Positions 27,801 through 37,659 are shown, counted from the first letter of the stretch. The stretch: 64,000 nt of DNA from Halorarum salinum (GCF_013402875.1 NZ_CP058579.1:930001-994000); one strand, 5' to 3'. Program-made: numbers and translations. The notes: a model not told the origin generated them from the sequence alone.

Positions 27801-29204
27801 ATGGATGAGCCTTCAGCGGTGGAGCCATCGGTATCGGAGGGGACGTACGAATCGTACGGAGCGCTCGGTCTAGACTCGTTTTCCCGGTCACTGACCCTGC
27901 AACGCAAGGCGGAAGAAGAGATTCCTGAAGCGACGTCATCCAATCACCGTGGGAAAGGCTCCTACGCACCGTATCCGATGATCTACATGGAGGAGGGCAA
28001 CGGTGCCGAACTCACCGACGTCGATGGAAACTCGTACATCGACTTTCACTGCGGTGTCTCCGCGATCATCAATGGCCACGGGCCGGAAGCGCAGGAGGAG
28101 GCAGTAAAGCGTCAGGTCGAACGTGGTCCGTACTTCGCTACCACCTACGAACTCGAGTACGAGACCGCGAAACTGATGAACGAACTCGTGCCCGGAAGCG
28201 ACCTGACCAAATTCATCAGCACCGGAACGGAGGCAGTAATGAGTGCGTTGCGGCTCGCACGGGCGTACACGGGTAAAGAGAAGGTTCTCAAATTCGAAGG
28301 GATGTATCATGGGCACACCGACTACGCACTCGTGAACGTTCATCCGACCGTCGAGAATCTCGGAACGGGACGAAATGCGACGAAGATCCCCGAGACGGCG
28401 GGAGTCCCCGGATCGACCCTCGAGGCCGTCGAGACGGTTCCGTGGAACGATACGACGCTGCTGGAGGAGAAACTCGAGCGCCAGGGCGACGAGATCGCTG
28501 CTGTCATCACCGAAGCCGTGATGAGTAATAGTGGACTCCTCTGGCCGCAGGATGGATACCTCGAGGATCTCCGCCGATTGACCCGCGAGCACGATGTACT
28601 GCTCATCCTGGACGAGGTCGTCACCGGGTTCAGAATGGGCCTGCACGGCGCACAGGGGTACTTCGATATCGAACCTGACCTCTCCATCTTCGGCAAGGCC
28701 ATGGCCAACGGCTACCCCTGTGCCGCGTTGACTGGACGGGAGGACGTGATGCGCTTCCTCGAGTCTGGGCCCGATAAAGCAACGTTCATGGGAACGTTCT
28801 CCGGAAATCCGCTCGTCGTTGCAGCAGCACACGCGAACCTCGAACTGTTGAACAGCGTCGGGGAACGCGGCTACGCGGACCTGTATGAGCGGGGGGAGCG
28901 ACTGACCGAGGGCTTCGAAGAAATTCTGACTGATGCAGGCCACGACGTCTTCATTCCCGAGTTCGCGGGATTCTTCTGTCTTCACTTCACGGACGGCGAG
29001 AGCGACCCGTCGCAGTGGCACGACTGGCGGGACATCTCCCCACATACCGATGCGGCGACTTACGAACAGTTCGCCAGCAGGATGGTGGGAGAGGGCATCT
29101 TCCTGCCCCCAAAAGGTGGTCGCATTAACCTGATGCACGCCCACACCGATGAACACATCGACGAGGCGCTGGAAGCGGCGAAAGAATCCATCTCCCACGT
29201 CTAA
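27801..29204 (+). CDS. Class III aminotransferase / glutamate-1-semialdehyde aminomutase-like
   Basis: 467 residues of the omega-aminotransferase group. GNGAELTDVDGNSYIDF opens the fold, DEVVTGFR (about 271-278) provides the PLP aspartate, and the Schiff-base lysine is Lys299 in FGKAMANGYP. TFMGTFSGNPL and the late NLMHAHTDEHID are typical of glutamate-1-semialdehyde aminomutase relatives. True HemL acts in haem synthesis, but the catabolic context favours a D- or beta-amino-acid aminotransferase/aminomutase. An N-terminal extension of about 50 residues precedes the domain. It is single-gene, diverging from the creatininase. Confidence 0.87.
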   Translation: MDEPSAVEPSVSEGTYESYGALGLDSFSRSLTLQRKAEEEIPEATSSNHRGKGSYAPYPMIYMEEGNGAELTDVDGNSYIDFHCGVSAIINGHGPEAQEEAVKRQVERGPYFATTYELEYETAKLMNELVPGSDLTKFISTGTEAVMSALRLARAYTGKEKVLKFEGMYHGHTDYALVNVHPTVENLGTGRNATKIPETAGVPGSTLEAVETVPWNDTTLLEEKLERQGDEIAAVITEAVMSNSGLLWPQDGYLEDLRRLTREHDVLLILDEVVTGFRMGLHGAQGYFDIEPDLSIFGKAMANGYPCAALTGREDVMRFLESGPDKATFMGTFSGNPLVVAAAHANLELLNSVGERGYADLYERGERLTEGFEEILTDAGHDVFIPEFAGFFCLHFTDGESDPSQWHDWRDISPHTDAATYEQFASRMVGEGIFLPPKGGRINLMHAHTDEHIDEALEAAKESISHV

Positions 29205-29422
29205 CTGGCCCTACACCCGACCGTGTGAGTTAGTCCCGAACTGGGAACTGGAGGACAACGACTCGACTTCGCGTGTACTTCGAGAAGATCGAGCGCCAAC
29301 GTCGGCCGAGGTCCGGCTGACACCGTGTAGGAATCCTCGATAACGACGCGTCCTAGTTTGAATCGTGCTGCGGGGAAGGCTCCACATTCCGATCGATGAC
29401 GAATATCTGTATCGTGGGTTCG

Positions 29423-30361
29423 TCACTGTCGGAACGTATCCCGCACGTCGGATGCGATTTCTGCCCAGACCTCGTCGGCTCGGTCGATAACGTCCGGGCA
29501 GGAGAGAAACCCGTGAAGCTGGTCAGGTTCGTCGATGAGGGTTACGGACGACCCAGCCTCCGCAAGGCGCTCAGCGTAATCGACACCCTCGTCGTGAAGC
29601 GGATCCCAGCCACAGGTGACGACAGTTGCCGCCGGAAGATTTGAGAGGTCACGAGCTTGGAGCGGTGCAGCATAGGGATTCATCGAATCGATGTCACGTT
29701 CGAGATATTGCTCCCAGTACCACCGCATGTTCGCCTCCGTGAGCAATCCGACATCCCCGACCTCGCGGTAGGAATCACGTGAGAAGTCCCGATCGAGGAC
29801 CGGATAGAGAAGGAGCTGGTGGCGAACAGTCGGACCGTCACGGTCCCGAGCGAGCAGTGAGACGGCCGCGGCGAGGTTGCCCCCCGCGCTCTCCCCGCCG
29901 ACGGCAACTTGCTCGGAATCGCCGTCGAGATGCTCCGCGTGCTTGGCCGCCCAGGTCGTTGCAGCGTAGCAGTCCTCGAGCGCTGCCGGGAATGGGGATT
30001 CTGGGGGCCGCCTGTAGTCGACCGAGACGACGATTGCCTCCGTCTCGTTGGTCAGTTGGCGGCAGAGATCGTCGTGCGTTTCGATGTTCCCCTTCACCCA
30101 CCCTCCTCCATGGAAGTACACGATTATCGGAAACGGTCCTTCCCCACCCGGGCGATACACTCGGACGGGTACTCCTCCCGACGGCCCGGCGATCTTCCAG
30201 TCAGTCACCTCGCCAACACTCTCTCCAGACTCATCGGTGATGAGGAGGTCGTTCAGCGTCTTCCTCGCGCTTTCCGGCGAGAGCACGTGTGAGGGGAGAA
30301 TGGTCATATCTGCGTTCCGCTCAAGCAACCGCCTCGCCTGTGAGTCTAGCTTTTCAGGCAT
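29423..30361 (-). CDS. Alpha/beta hydrolase, hormone-sensitive lipase (HSL) family
   Basis: 312 residues with the HSL oxyanion motif HGGGW (84-88), nucleophile elbow GESAGG (Ser158), acid in CGWDPLHDEG (Asp253), and catalytic histidine in QLHGF (His283). SVDYRRPPESPFPAALED follows the usual motif. It is a complete, probably cytoplasmic esterase of small acyl esters. A TATA-like element near 30391-30400 (taataatact) lies about 34 bases before the ATG. No operon partner. Confidence 0.9.
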   Translation of the reverse strand: MPEKLDSQARRLLERNADMTILPSHVLSPESARKTLNDLLITDESGESVGEVTDWKIAGPSGGVPVRVYRPGGEGPFPIIVYFHGGGWVKGNIETHDDLCRQLTNETEAIVVSVDYRRPPESPFPAALEDCYAATTWAAKHAEHLDGDSEQVAVGGESAGGNLAAAVSLLARDRDGPTVRHQLLLYPVLDRDFSRDSYREVGDVGLLTEANMRWYWEQYLERDIDSMNPYAAPLQARDLSNLPAATVVTCGWDPLHDEGVDYAERLAEAGSSVTLIDEPDQLHGFLSCPDVIDRADEVWAEIASDVRDTFRQ

Positions 30362-30685
30362 GCTCTTCCAGTATCGGATGGAGAGACGAGTAATAATACT
30401 TCCTTGGACAGAGCGACGATACGACGACCACGGGTTCCGGATTCGACGGTAGGATCACGAAACCCGATTGCCTCTTCCAAAAATTCGCTCTTGTGTGCAT
30501 TCCTCATTCTCGTACGGATGAATCGAAGCGAGAGGATTCTCTGCCAAAACGGCCCCGGCCGAAAGTGCGTGTTCCCGTATCGATTCCCTCCACGTTTGGA
30601 TGGGACTGGAATGTTAATCACGTGAGTTAAGGGTGAACTGGGGAAAAAGAGACGAGTATACGGGGCCCTACCACGACTCGTTCGT
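30362..30685. other. Intergenic region
   Basis: About 320 bases carrying the esterase promoter (30391-30400) on its left and the 3' end of the FG-GAP gene on its right. No other feature was recognised. Confidence 0.35.
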
Positions 30686-32581
30686 CTACTGGTATTCGGT
30701 CGATTCGAGAGCGTTGATCGTCAGATGCTGGTTCGCACGAACGCCGCGCCGTTGGACAGTCCCATTGTCGTGCGGGAGGGTGACCTGGACGTCGACAGCG
30801 GGTGCTTGGCCGAGGCCGAAGTGGAGTTCCGTACTGACTCCCGAGGCATATCCGGTGTTTGCTGTCACTGACTGGGTCGCGATTCGACCACCCTCCTCGC
30901 CGAGCCGACCAGGACAGAACAGTTCGACGCGGGCGCCGATAGCCTCGGCTTGCGGAGCCACATCGACGAAGAGGTGATTTCCTGCGTCGCTCTCGTTGTG
31001 GAACATTCGAGACGGCAGTTCCTGGAACCACTCCACGAGGAAGGGATCCAGCCGTCCGTCGCGGTCATAGTCTTCGCTGGCGCCGACGGCCCAGTAGCGA
31101 TCGATTCCCACGACCGTCTCCCACTGACTCTGCGTGGGTGGCTCAGTCCGTTCTTCGCCGAGGCCACTTGGCGTGGCAAACTGTGGAACTCCGTTCTCGT
31201 CGACACCTGTGTGCTGGAACACCGCCGGCATCGTTCCATCACCTCGCGAGAGGCTCGTGTGCAGATCGGGCCAGCCGTTGTTGTTCAGATCGACGAGTTC
31301 GACGTGTGGGACCCTGGTCGTGACATCCGGGATTCCGGCTGCTTCGGTGACGTCCTCGAATATGGGGACGCCATCGGCATCGAGACCGCGATGGAGATAC
31401 ACTCTGGCTGCGGGAATCCCCTCACCGAGGGCAACGTGTTTGTGCTCCCCGAGGACCACGTCGAGGCGGCCGTTACGGTTTAGATCAGCGACCGCGATGC
31501 CGCCGGATTCATCGACCGGGTGATGCGATGGAAGCGTGAAGGTGGAAGCGTCTACCTCTCGGAACGAACCTCCGGAGTTGAGGAACAGGCGGGCAGATTG
31601 AGCCTCCATGTATCCGCTCGGGTCGTCATCAGTGCGGACTGACCCAGATACCAGCAGGTCGGGCCATCCGTTACCGGTGAAGTCCGCCGCCGCTGCCCCG
31701 AGGCCGGTAACCCCTCTGGGGAGTCCGGCATCCTCCGTTGCGTCACTGAACTCGAATCCCCCCTCATTACGGAACAGCAACGAACTGCGGTCGTCTCCGT
31801 AGTGATCGTCGATGACGAACAGATCGATCAATCCGTCATCATCGTAGTCGAACGGGACGACGGTCCGACCGTACAATTCGTGGTCTACGACACCCCCGTT
31901 ATCGAGTGTCGCCACCCTGGAGAACTCACCGTCGTCGTTCTCCAGGACGATGGTCTGATTGTCGAATTCGTTGAATTTGTCATTCGGTGCGGAGGACTTG
32001 GAGTCGTTACGGGACAGCACGAGATCCAGGTCACCGTCGTTATCCAGATCGACGAATGCGGCACCACTGGTCCGCCCGTACATCTCCGGGAAGTTCTCGG
32101 CGACGGTGAAGCCATCGGGGCCGCCGAGTAGCAGGCGGTCCGGCGCGATGCCATCGGACCCGCGGACCAGGTAGTTCTCTCGGGGTCGGCCGGTGAACGT
32201 TCCGACGAACAGATCCAGCCAACCGTTTCCGGTCACGTCACCCCACGCGGTCGCGTGGCCCATCATCCCTTTCAGTGGTTCGAGCAGGCCAACCTCTCCA
32301 GTAACCTCCTTGAGACTGATGTCCCCAATCTCCGCGCCACCAGTAGAATCTGGGGGCATGGCAGTGCAACCTTGCCCTGAATTGCTGGCGGAGTCGGTAG
32401 CGGACGCGAACCCACTGAACCCGACGACAGCAGCGCCGATCCCGGCTGCCGATCCCTTCAAGAAGTTTCGGCGATCGATACTAGTTCGTGGCGCTACTTG
32501 TTCGTCTGCGTCCGTGCGACCAGCGTGACCGTCGGTCCTGCTCCCCTGTTTGACGTCTACAGTGTTCCCTTGGTTTGGCAT
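30686..32581 (-). CDS. Tat-exported FG-GAP/VCBS repeat protein with ASPIC/UnbV domain
   Basis: About 631 residues from ATG 32581. The Tat motif is DRRNFLKGSAAG followed by a hydrophobic stretch; no lipobox is clear. The body contains repeated FG-GAP/VCBS beta-propeller blades with calcium-type DxDxDG loops (VDLDNDGDLDLV, FDYDDDGLIDLF, ADLNRNGRLDVV, VDLNNNGWPDLH, EDYDRDGRLDPF). The C-terminal about 80 residues form an ASPIC/UnbV-type domain with GARVELF and STELHFGLGQA. It is probably a secreted adhesin-like or enzyme-associated protein; the role is unknown. Its promoter is likely the cttaattc element near 32616. Confidence 0.85.
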   Translation of the reverse strand: MPNQGNTVDVKQGSRTDGHAGRTDADEQVAPRTSIDRRNFLKGSAAGIGAAVVGFSGFASATDSASNSGQGCTAMPPDSTGGAEIGDISLKEVTGEVGLLEPLKGMMGHATAWGDVTGNGWLDLFVGTFTGRPRENYLVRGSDGIAPDRLLLGGPDGFTVAENFPEMYGRTSGAAFVDLDNDGDLDLVLSRNDSKSSAPNDKFNEFDNQTIVLENDDGEFSRVATLDNGGVVDHELYGRTVVPFDYDDDGLIDLFVIDDHYGDDRSSLLFRNEGGFEFSDATEDAGLPRGVTGLGAAAADFTGNGWPDLLVSGSVRTDDDPSGYMEAQSARLFLNSGGSFREVDASTFTLPSHHPVDESGGIAVADLNRNGRLDVVLGEHKHVALGEGIPAARVYLHRGLDADGVPIFEDVTEAAGIPDVTTRVPHVELVDLNNNGWPDLHTSLSRGDGTMPAVFQHTGVDENGVPQFATPSGLGEERTEPPTQSQWETVVGIDRYWAVGASEDYDRDGRLDPFLVEWFQELPSRMFHNESDAGNHLFVDVAPQAEAIGARVELFCPGRLGEEGGRIATQSVTANTGYASGVSTELHFGLGQAPAVDVQVTLPHDNGTVQRRGVRANQHLTINALESTEYQ

Positions 32582-32955
32582 GGTATCACACCACATTCGC
32601 CGTTATTGCCAGATGACTTAATTCTATCCCTGAACTAGTTATTGGAACGTGCAGATTAGATAATGCTTCCTCTGAGCGCCGATTCAACATCGATGTCGTA
32701 CCGACCACCGTACGGATTTCAATAATCGATTGTGGCACCGATAGTAGTTACACTGTGAGCGAATCGATCTCACGCAGATGATGCCAGATCGGGAGAGTGG
32801 TTGAGAAGGGTGATGTGGGGTAACGGGATCTCTCGAGCGTAAAGCGAAGTATGCGCCATCAACCATGCGAGTCCGAGTTCCCTTCGCGGCGTCGCTCAGG
32901 CAAATACTGGGGTAGATATATATGTTCACTTCCCTCTTCACGATACGTCTCACCT
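32582..32955. other. Divergent promoter region
   Basis: Contains a minus-strand TATA-like element at about 32616-32625 for the FG-GAP gene and a plus-strand gatatatatg at 32915-32924 for the M81 peptidase gene. Nothing else recognisable. Confidence 0.45.
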
Positions 32956-34488
32956 ATGAGCTATACAGTCGTCGTCGGCGCGTTCGCCCACGAGACCAAT
33001 ACCTTCGTCTCAGAGCCCGTGACACGGTCGGACTTTCAGGAACGACAGGAGTACCTCGACGGTGGGGTACGAGAGAACCTTCGAGGTACCGAAACCGCTG
33101 TCGGTGGAGTCATCGATGTCGCCGATGAGGAGGACGTCGAGCTAGTCCACACCGTCTCGGCCTTCGCGACGCCCGGAGGGGTCGTGGATGATGAGACGTA
33201 CGACTTCTACACCGACCGAATCCTGACCGGCGTCCGCGACCACATTGACGAACTTGACGGCGTCATCCTTCCCCTCCACGGGGCAATGGTGTCGGAAAGC
33301 CACACCGACGGTGAGGGACCGCTCATCGAAGCAGTGCGGGACCTCGTTGGTGAATCAATTCCGATCGTGGTCACACTCGATCTCCATGGAAACGTCTCCG
33401 AACGGATGGTCGAGGCGGCAGACGCGTTGGTCGCGTACGAGACGTACCCCCACCTCGACAAAGCAGAGACTGGTCGCCGGGGGATGCGACTTCTCATTCG
33501 GGCCATGGAGAACGCAATCTCTCCAGCGATGCATTTCGAGCGGCCACCCATGATCGCCTACCAACCCAAAGCGTACACTCCGGACGGTCCGATGGCGGAG
33601 GTGATGGCGCACGCGAGACGGCTCGAAGAACGCGATGGCGTTCTGAAAGTAAACGTCCTCCCCGGGTTCTATCACGCGGACATCCTCGAGATGGGATTCA
33701 CTGTTCCGGTTGTCACGGACGACGACCCTGACCTTGCACGGCAGGTTTCACGAGAGTTAGCCGAATTGGCCTGGGAAATGCGTGAAGCGTTCGTGGAAGA
33801 GTATCCGAAACCCGCCGAGGCGATCGAGCAGGCACGTGAACGCGCCGCCGACCTCGAGCCTGGTGACGGCCCGATCGTTATGGCTGACTTTGGATCGAAT
33901 CCCGGTGGTGGCGGCGCCTCCAACGGAACGACCGTCCTCCGCGAGATGCTCGATCAGGGCGTCGAGAACGCTGGCTGGGCGATCATGTACGACCCGGAAG
34001 CCGTCGATGATTGTCTGGAGGCAGGTGTCGGCAATCGGGTCACGACGACGATCGGCGGGAAATCCGACGACCGCCACGGTGAACCGATCGAGGATATCGA
34101 CGGCTACGTCAAGGCGATCACCGACGGTCGATACGTGAACACGGGAACCTCCCACTCTGGACAGGGGGTGCAGAACGACATCGGCACGACAGTACGATTC
34201 CAGTGTGGCCAAGACGATTCCATGACGGTCGTTCTCGCCCGGACGAGGGCCTCCGCGTTCGACGCGGAAATCTGGCGTCACATCGGTCAACCTCCCGAGC
34301 GACTGTCGATGATCTGTATCCCGAGTTTGATCGCGTTCCTCGGAGATTACGAACCGATGTCGAGCGAGGTAATTCTCATCGATACGCCAGGGACGAGTGC
34401 GGTGAACCCAGCGCGGTTCGAGTATTCCAAGATACCCCGACCGATCTTCCCGCTTGACGATTTGGACGAAGACGCGTATCCAGCCTAG
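32956..34488 (+). CDS. M81 family metallopeptidase (MlrC/microcystinase C-like)
   Basis: 510 residues from ATG 32956 (MSYTVVVGAF); the longer frame from 32851 crosses the promoter. It has the M81 metal motifs in order: FAHETNTF, LPLHGAMVSE, LDLHGNVSE and GFYHADILEMG, then the C-terminal MlrC domain with ADFGSNPGGGG and GTSHSGQGV. MlrC in microcystin degraders cleaves linear peptides containing D- and beta-linked residues. Here it probably handles unusual D-residue-containing peptides. It sits in a cluster with D-amino-acid enzymes and is followed by RidA on the opposite strand. Confidence 0.9.
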   Translation: MSYTVVVGAFAHETNTFVSEPVTRSDFQERQEYLDGGVRENLRGTETAVGGVIDVADEEDVELVHTVSAFATPGGVVDDETYDFYTDRILTGVRDHIDELDGVILPLHGAMVSESHTDGEGPLIEAVRDLVGESIPIVVTLDLHGNVSERMVEAADALVAYETYPHLDKAETGRRGMRLLIRAMENAISPAMHFERPPMIAYQPKAYTPDGPMAEVMAHARRLEERDGVLKVNVLPGFYHADILEMGFTVPVVTDDDPDLARQVSRELAELAWEMREAFVEEYPKPAEAIEQARERAADLEPGDGPIVMADFGSNPGGGGASNGTTVLREMLDQGVENAGWAIMYDPEAVDDCLEAGVGNRVTTTIGGKSDDRHGEPIEDIDGYVKAITDGRYVNTGTSHSGQGVQNDIGTTVRFQCGQDDSMTVVLARTRASAFDAEIWRHIGQPPERLSMICIPSLIAFLGDYEPMSSEVILIDTPGTSAVNPARFEYSKIPRPIFPLDDLDEDAYPA

Positions 34489-34519
34489 AAATGTGTCGAC
34501 GGTTGTGACGTTTTTCCGG

Positions 34520-34897
34520 TTAGTCCTCGACAGCTGCGATAACGTCGATTTCGACCATGATGTCCACTGGAAGATTCACGACTTCCATTGCGGTTCTCGC
34601 CGGATACGGCTCAGTGAGTCGAGTACCGTACGCATCGTTTACACGATCGTAATGGTCGATATCATTGAGGTACACCGTTGCTTTCACGATCGACTCGAGC
34701 GAGGACCCACCGGCCTGCAGAATCCGAGCGATGTTATCGAGGGTTCTGTCGACCTGTTCCTCCGGCGTCGTTCCCACGATTTCTCTCGAGTGTGGGTCAA
34801 CAGGGCCCTGTCCCGAGACGTAAATCGTCTCACCGTGCTTGATCGCTTCCGAAAACGGCAACTGGCTCTCGGTGGAGAGTGACTGGATCTGCTCCAT
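34520..34897 (-). CDS. ridA: RidA family enamine/imine deaminase
   Basis: 125 residues, the full size of the family. FSEAIKHGETIYVSGQGPVDP opens the fold, and the substrate-binding arginine is in YPARTAMEVVNLP, followed by a VEIDVIAAVED end. RidA removes reactive enamine intermediates released by PLP enzymes such as D-serine or threonine dehydratases, which fits the several PLP enzymes of this island. A TATA-like ttatttaaatt at 34919-34929 lies about 27 bases upstream, giving a leaderless start. It converges on the M81 peptidase gene. Confidence 0.92.
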   Translation of the reverse strand: MEQIQSLSTESQLPFSEAIKHGETIYVSGQGPVDPHSREIVGTTPEEQVDRTLDNIARILQAGGSSLESIVKATVYLNDIDHYDRVNDAYGTRLTEPYPARTAMEVVNLPVDIMVEIDVIAAVED

Positions 34898-34918
34898 CGT
34901 TTGTCGATACCCGGAGAG

Positions 34919-34929
34919 TTATTTAAATT
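34919..34929 (-). promoter_or_regulatory. TATA-like element of ridA
   Basis: Plus-strand ttatttaaatt, centred 27 bases from ATG 34897. Confidence 0.6.
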
Positions 34930-35113
34930 CTCGCTCTGAAATACAGCACTGCTCATTCTGGCACTTCGTTCCGTATTGCCGGACACGTTGCCACCAGAAT
35001 CACAGACCGTGACCACGCTATGACGGCCCAGATTGCTAAGAGAACGGCTGTCTTGCCACTATCTTCGCTTCGCCGGTAGTGGAGCGGAGTCGTCAACTCG
35101 TCCGGCGGTGCGG

Positions 35114-35123
35114 AACAATTAAG
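35114..35123 (+). promoter_or_regulatory. TATA-like element of the first IclR gene
   Basis: aacaattaag, about 34 bases before ATG 35153. No palindrome was seen near it. Confidence 0.5.
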
Positions 35124-35152
35124 ACGCGCCAGTCCATGCCACCACATGACCA

Positions 35153-35914
35153 ATGTCGCAAAACTCTTCCAAGGTAAAATCACTGGAAACAGGATTTCGG
35201 ATATTCGAGGCTCTTGATGAACTGGGAGGGGCAGGTGTTACAGAACTCGCAACGGAGATCGGGGTTGCAAAGAGCACTGTACACGACCACCTTGTTACGA
35301 TGGTTGAGGGCGGCTATGTATTAAAAGAGGGGAGCGAGTACCGAATTAGTCTGAAGTTCCTCGATCACGGTGGCCGACAGCGCGACAACATGGGCCTCTA
35401 CAAGGTTGCTCGCCCGGAACTCCGGGAACTTGCGATGGACACCGGGGAACTCGTGAACCTCGTCACGGAAGAGCGCGGGCTCGGTGTCTACCTCGATCTC
35501 AAACGAGGCGAGAACGCGGTGAATCTCGACACCTTCCTGGGGAAACGAGAACACCTCCACTCGACTGCGGCGGGAAAGACGATCCTTGCAAATCGACCGG
35601 AGTCGTTCGTAAATGACGTAATTGAGCGGCATGGTCTCGCCGGTGAAACCGAACAAACAGTCACTACACCTCCGGAACTCTTCGACGAACTGGATGTGGT
35701 TCGAGAACGGGGATTCGCGTTAGACAGAGAAGAACAACTGCGGGGGCTCTGCTGTGTCGCGGCGCCCATTACAGATGATGAGGGCTATGCGCTTGGAGCG
35801 CTCAGTATCTCAGGCCCGAAAAATCGGATGCAGCCTGACCGATTGGAAAACGAACTCGCAGACCGAGTGACGCAGGTTGCGAACGTGATCGAAGTCAATC
35901 TGGCCTACTCCTAG
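35153..35914 (+). CDS. IclR family transcriptional regulator (first copy)
   Basis: 253 residues. N-terminal winged helix-turn-helix at about 10-65 (VTELATEIGVAKSTVHDHL) and the effector-binding GAF-like IclR domain after it, with LHSTAAGKTILAN and ERGFALDREEQLRGL, the typical ligand-pocket segments. It probably senses a metabolite of the neighbouring catabolic enzymes. It is divergent from ridA, separated by about 255 bases, so the two could share a control region. Confidence 0.9.
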   Translation: MSQNSSKVKSLETGFRIFEALDELGGAGVTELATEIGVAKSTVHDHLVTMVEGGYVLKEGSEYRISLKFLDHGGRQRDNMGLYKVARPELRELAMDTGELVNLVTEERGLGVYLDLKRGENAVNLDTFLGKREHLHSTAAGKTILANRPESFVNDVIERHGLAGETEQTVTTPPELFDELDVVRERGFALDREEQLRGLCCVAAPITDDEGYALGALSISGPKNRMQPDRLENELADRVTQVANVIEVNLAYS

Positions 35915-36888
35915 TCTGCTTCCGGTAATGCGGAACACACCGACATTGTATCGGGTGTTCGTTAACGGTGGATGGGTAACTGCTCTGTGTGTTAATTCGA
36001 GATCGAGGGCCACAAATCGATAGGCGATATTACAGTAGTATGGTTGTAATGGGGAATGGTCGCCAGTCGTTTCGAGCTTACTCCCAAGAGTATTCCAGCT
36101 ATATGGCACAGTCACATCGTTGTTAATCCATATTGTGGTACTGATATCTCTCAGCCCTCTCCTTCTGTACGTCAGAATGCCTCATCGATCGCCAATCTAT
36201 CGACCCATCATCTCCCCTCTCCCACAAACGGGTATTTCCCCATGGTGTGTCAGATATGCAAGCCCCTGACGTAGGCGAATGCCTACAGCTAGTTCGACAC
36301 AGAACAACGGCACGGAACTGTATCCGGTATTAACAAGCGAGTCCTTTGTTATCCCGAAGAACTCTCAGTGATTATCGGACTCTTGACACGCCGACTCGAT
36401 AAATAGGTGTCATGTGAACCTATGCATCGACTTCATACCGGGTCCTGCATGCATTGTTGAGGGGTGGTTTGATGGTGGTATCGAAAGTGACGCGTTCATC
36501 GACACATCTCCGACGTTGATGGGCCTCGGCGACCGATTGTAGGGCGCGTAGATTTCGGGCGTCCTCGTGTCTCCGACAATCGACTGGTACCGACAAGGCC
36601 TTCCACGACCTGATTACAGGCGTATCTCTGTAATGGGGAACCGTCGGACGAGGTGTACCGTGACTCCTCGCAGGCGAACACGTAGCGCCAGCTAGTGTAT
36701 CGACGAATTCGAGTCAGCGTCGCAGGTGACTTTCTCCATGGTATCTATCTCTGGTCTTACTCCAGTTTGGAGGATGTGGCCCCATACTGGGCGAACACGC
36801 TCGATATCTACGTTTCTCGAACGCTGCCGTGAGCGTCGCGACTGGCACAGAGGTCGTCCAGTAGAGCATGCCGGTCCCCATCCCGTTC
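35915..36888. other. Gene-poor region of about 970 bases
   Basis: No convincing gene. On the plus strand about 36419-36541 encodes a short protein-like stretch (FIPGPACIVEGWF followed by DGGIESDAFIDTSP, then stop) that may be the relic of a lost gene, but it matches no family I know. A perfect hairpin GTAGGC-gaat-GCCTAC lies at 36271-36286; it is not followed by a T-run. The base composition is lower in GC than neighbouring genes. The region looks like decayed sequence between two regulators. Confidence 0.35.
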
Positions 36889-37629
36889 CTACGGCGAGTA
36901 ATCGGATTTGATCTCGATGACGCTCGCCGTTCGCTGCACCTCGGATGCGAGTTCGCCGTGATCGAGGTCGTCGAACTGCTCCGGCGAGAGTTCGATCTCG
37001 ATGGCGGCAGCGTCCGATTCGTCGCCGTAGGCGAGCGCGACTGCCAGGCTACACCGACCGTTCCAACGTTCTCCGCACGCAGTCGCATACCCGCGATCTG
37101 CTATCCCGGACAGCGACGATTCGAGCGTACTGGGATCGGTGATCGTTCGGTCCGTGTACGAGCGGCGAGCCTCGTCTCCAACGCCATCCGCTTCCCGTTC
37201 TGCCTGGATGCTCAGGAGGGCTTTCCCGGCAGCTGTGGTGTGGAGTGGGAGGTGGTCCCCGACGTGAACCGTCGCCGGGACGCTCGGATTCTCACCGCGA
37301 TCGTAGAGGAGGACAGCCTGGTCGTACTCGGAGACGTAGAGACCGACTGGGAGGTCGATCCGACTGGCGAGTTCGTCAATCTCCGTCCGCGCGATGTCGA
37401 ACAGTTCCATCCCCCGCCGAACGGTCTCGCCGATGCTGAGGAACCGAAGTGCGAGTCGATAGGTCCCGTCCGTGTTGACGACGAACCCGTTCTCCGCTAA
37501 CGTACTCAGGTGATGATACACTGTGCTTCGGGGGAGGCCGGTTCGCGCTGCCAGCGCGCTTGGCGTGCACGGACCGTTCGCGTCGAGTCCGTCGATGATC
37601 TCGACCGTCTTTTCGAGCGTTTTCACCAT
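36889..37629 (-). CDS. IclR family transcriptional regulator (second copy)
   Basis: 246 residues from ATG 37629 (MVKTLEKTVE). The helix-turn-helix is at about 20-47 (ALAARTGLPRSTVYHHL); the IclR effector domain follows with LHTTAAGKALLSI and DRGYATACGERWNGRCSLAVA. The longer frame to 37668 begins inside a palindrome and is unlikely. It is divergent from the RraA gene. A near-palindrome lies directly upstream of its TATA element and a perfect copy upstream of the RraA promoter, suggesting self-control and control of the neighbour. Confidence 0.92.
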   Translation of the reverse strand: MVKTLEKTVEIIDGLDANGPCTPSALAARTGLPRSTVYHHLSTLAENGFVVNTDGTYRLALRFLSIGETVRRGMELFDIARTEIDELASRIDLPVGLYVSEYDQAVLLYDRGENPSVPATVHVGDHLPLHTTAAGKALLSIQAEREADGVGDEARRSYTDRTITDPSTLESSLSGIADRGYATACGERWNGRCSLAVALAYGDESDAAAIEIELSPEQFDDLDHGELASEVQRTASVIEIKSDYSP

Positions 37630-37651
37630 ACTCGCCCGTCGGACCCCTCGT

Positions 37652-37659
37652 GCATAAAT
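37652..37659 (-). promoter_or_regulatory. TATA-like element of the second IclR gene
   Basis: Plus-strand gcataaat; centre about 27 bases from ATG 37629, which fixes the leaderless start. Confidence 0.6.

Noticed and set aside
36271-36286. Hairpin GTAGGC-gaat-GCCTAC as a terminator
   Set aside because: No T-run follows and no gene ends near it.
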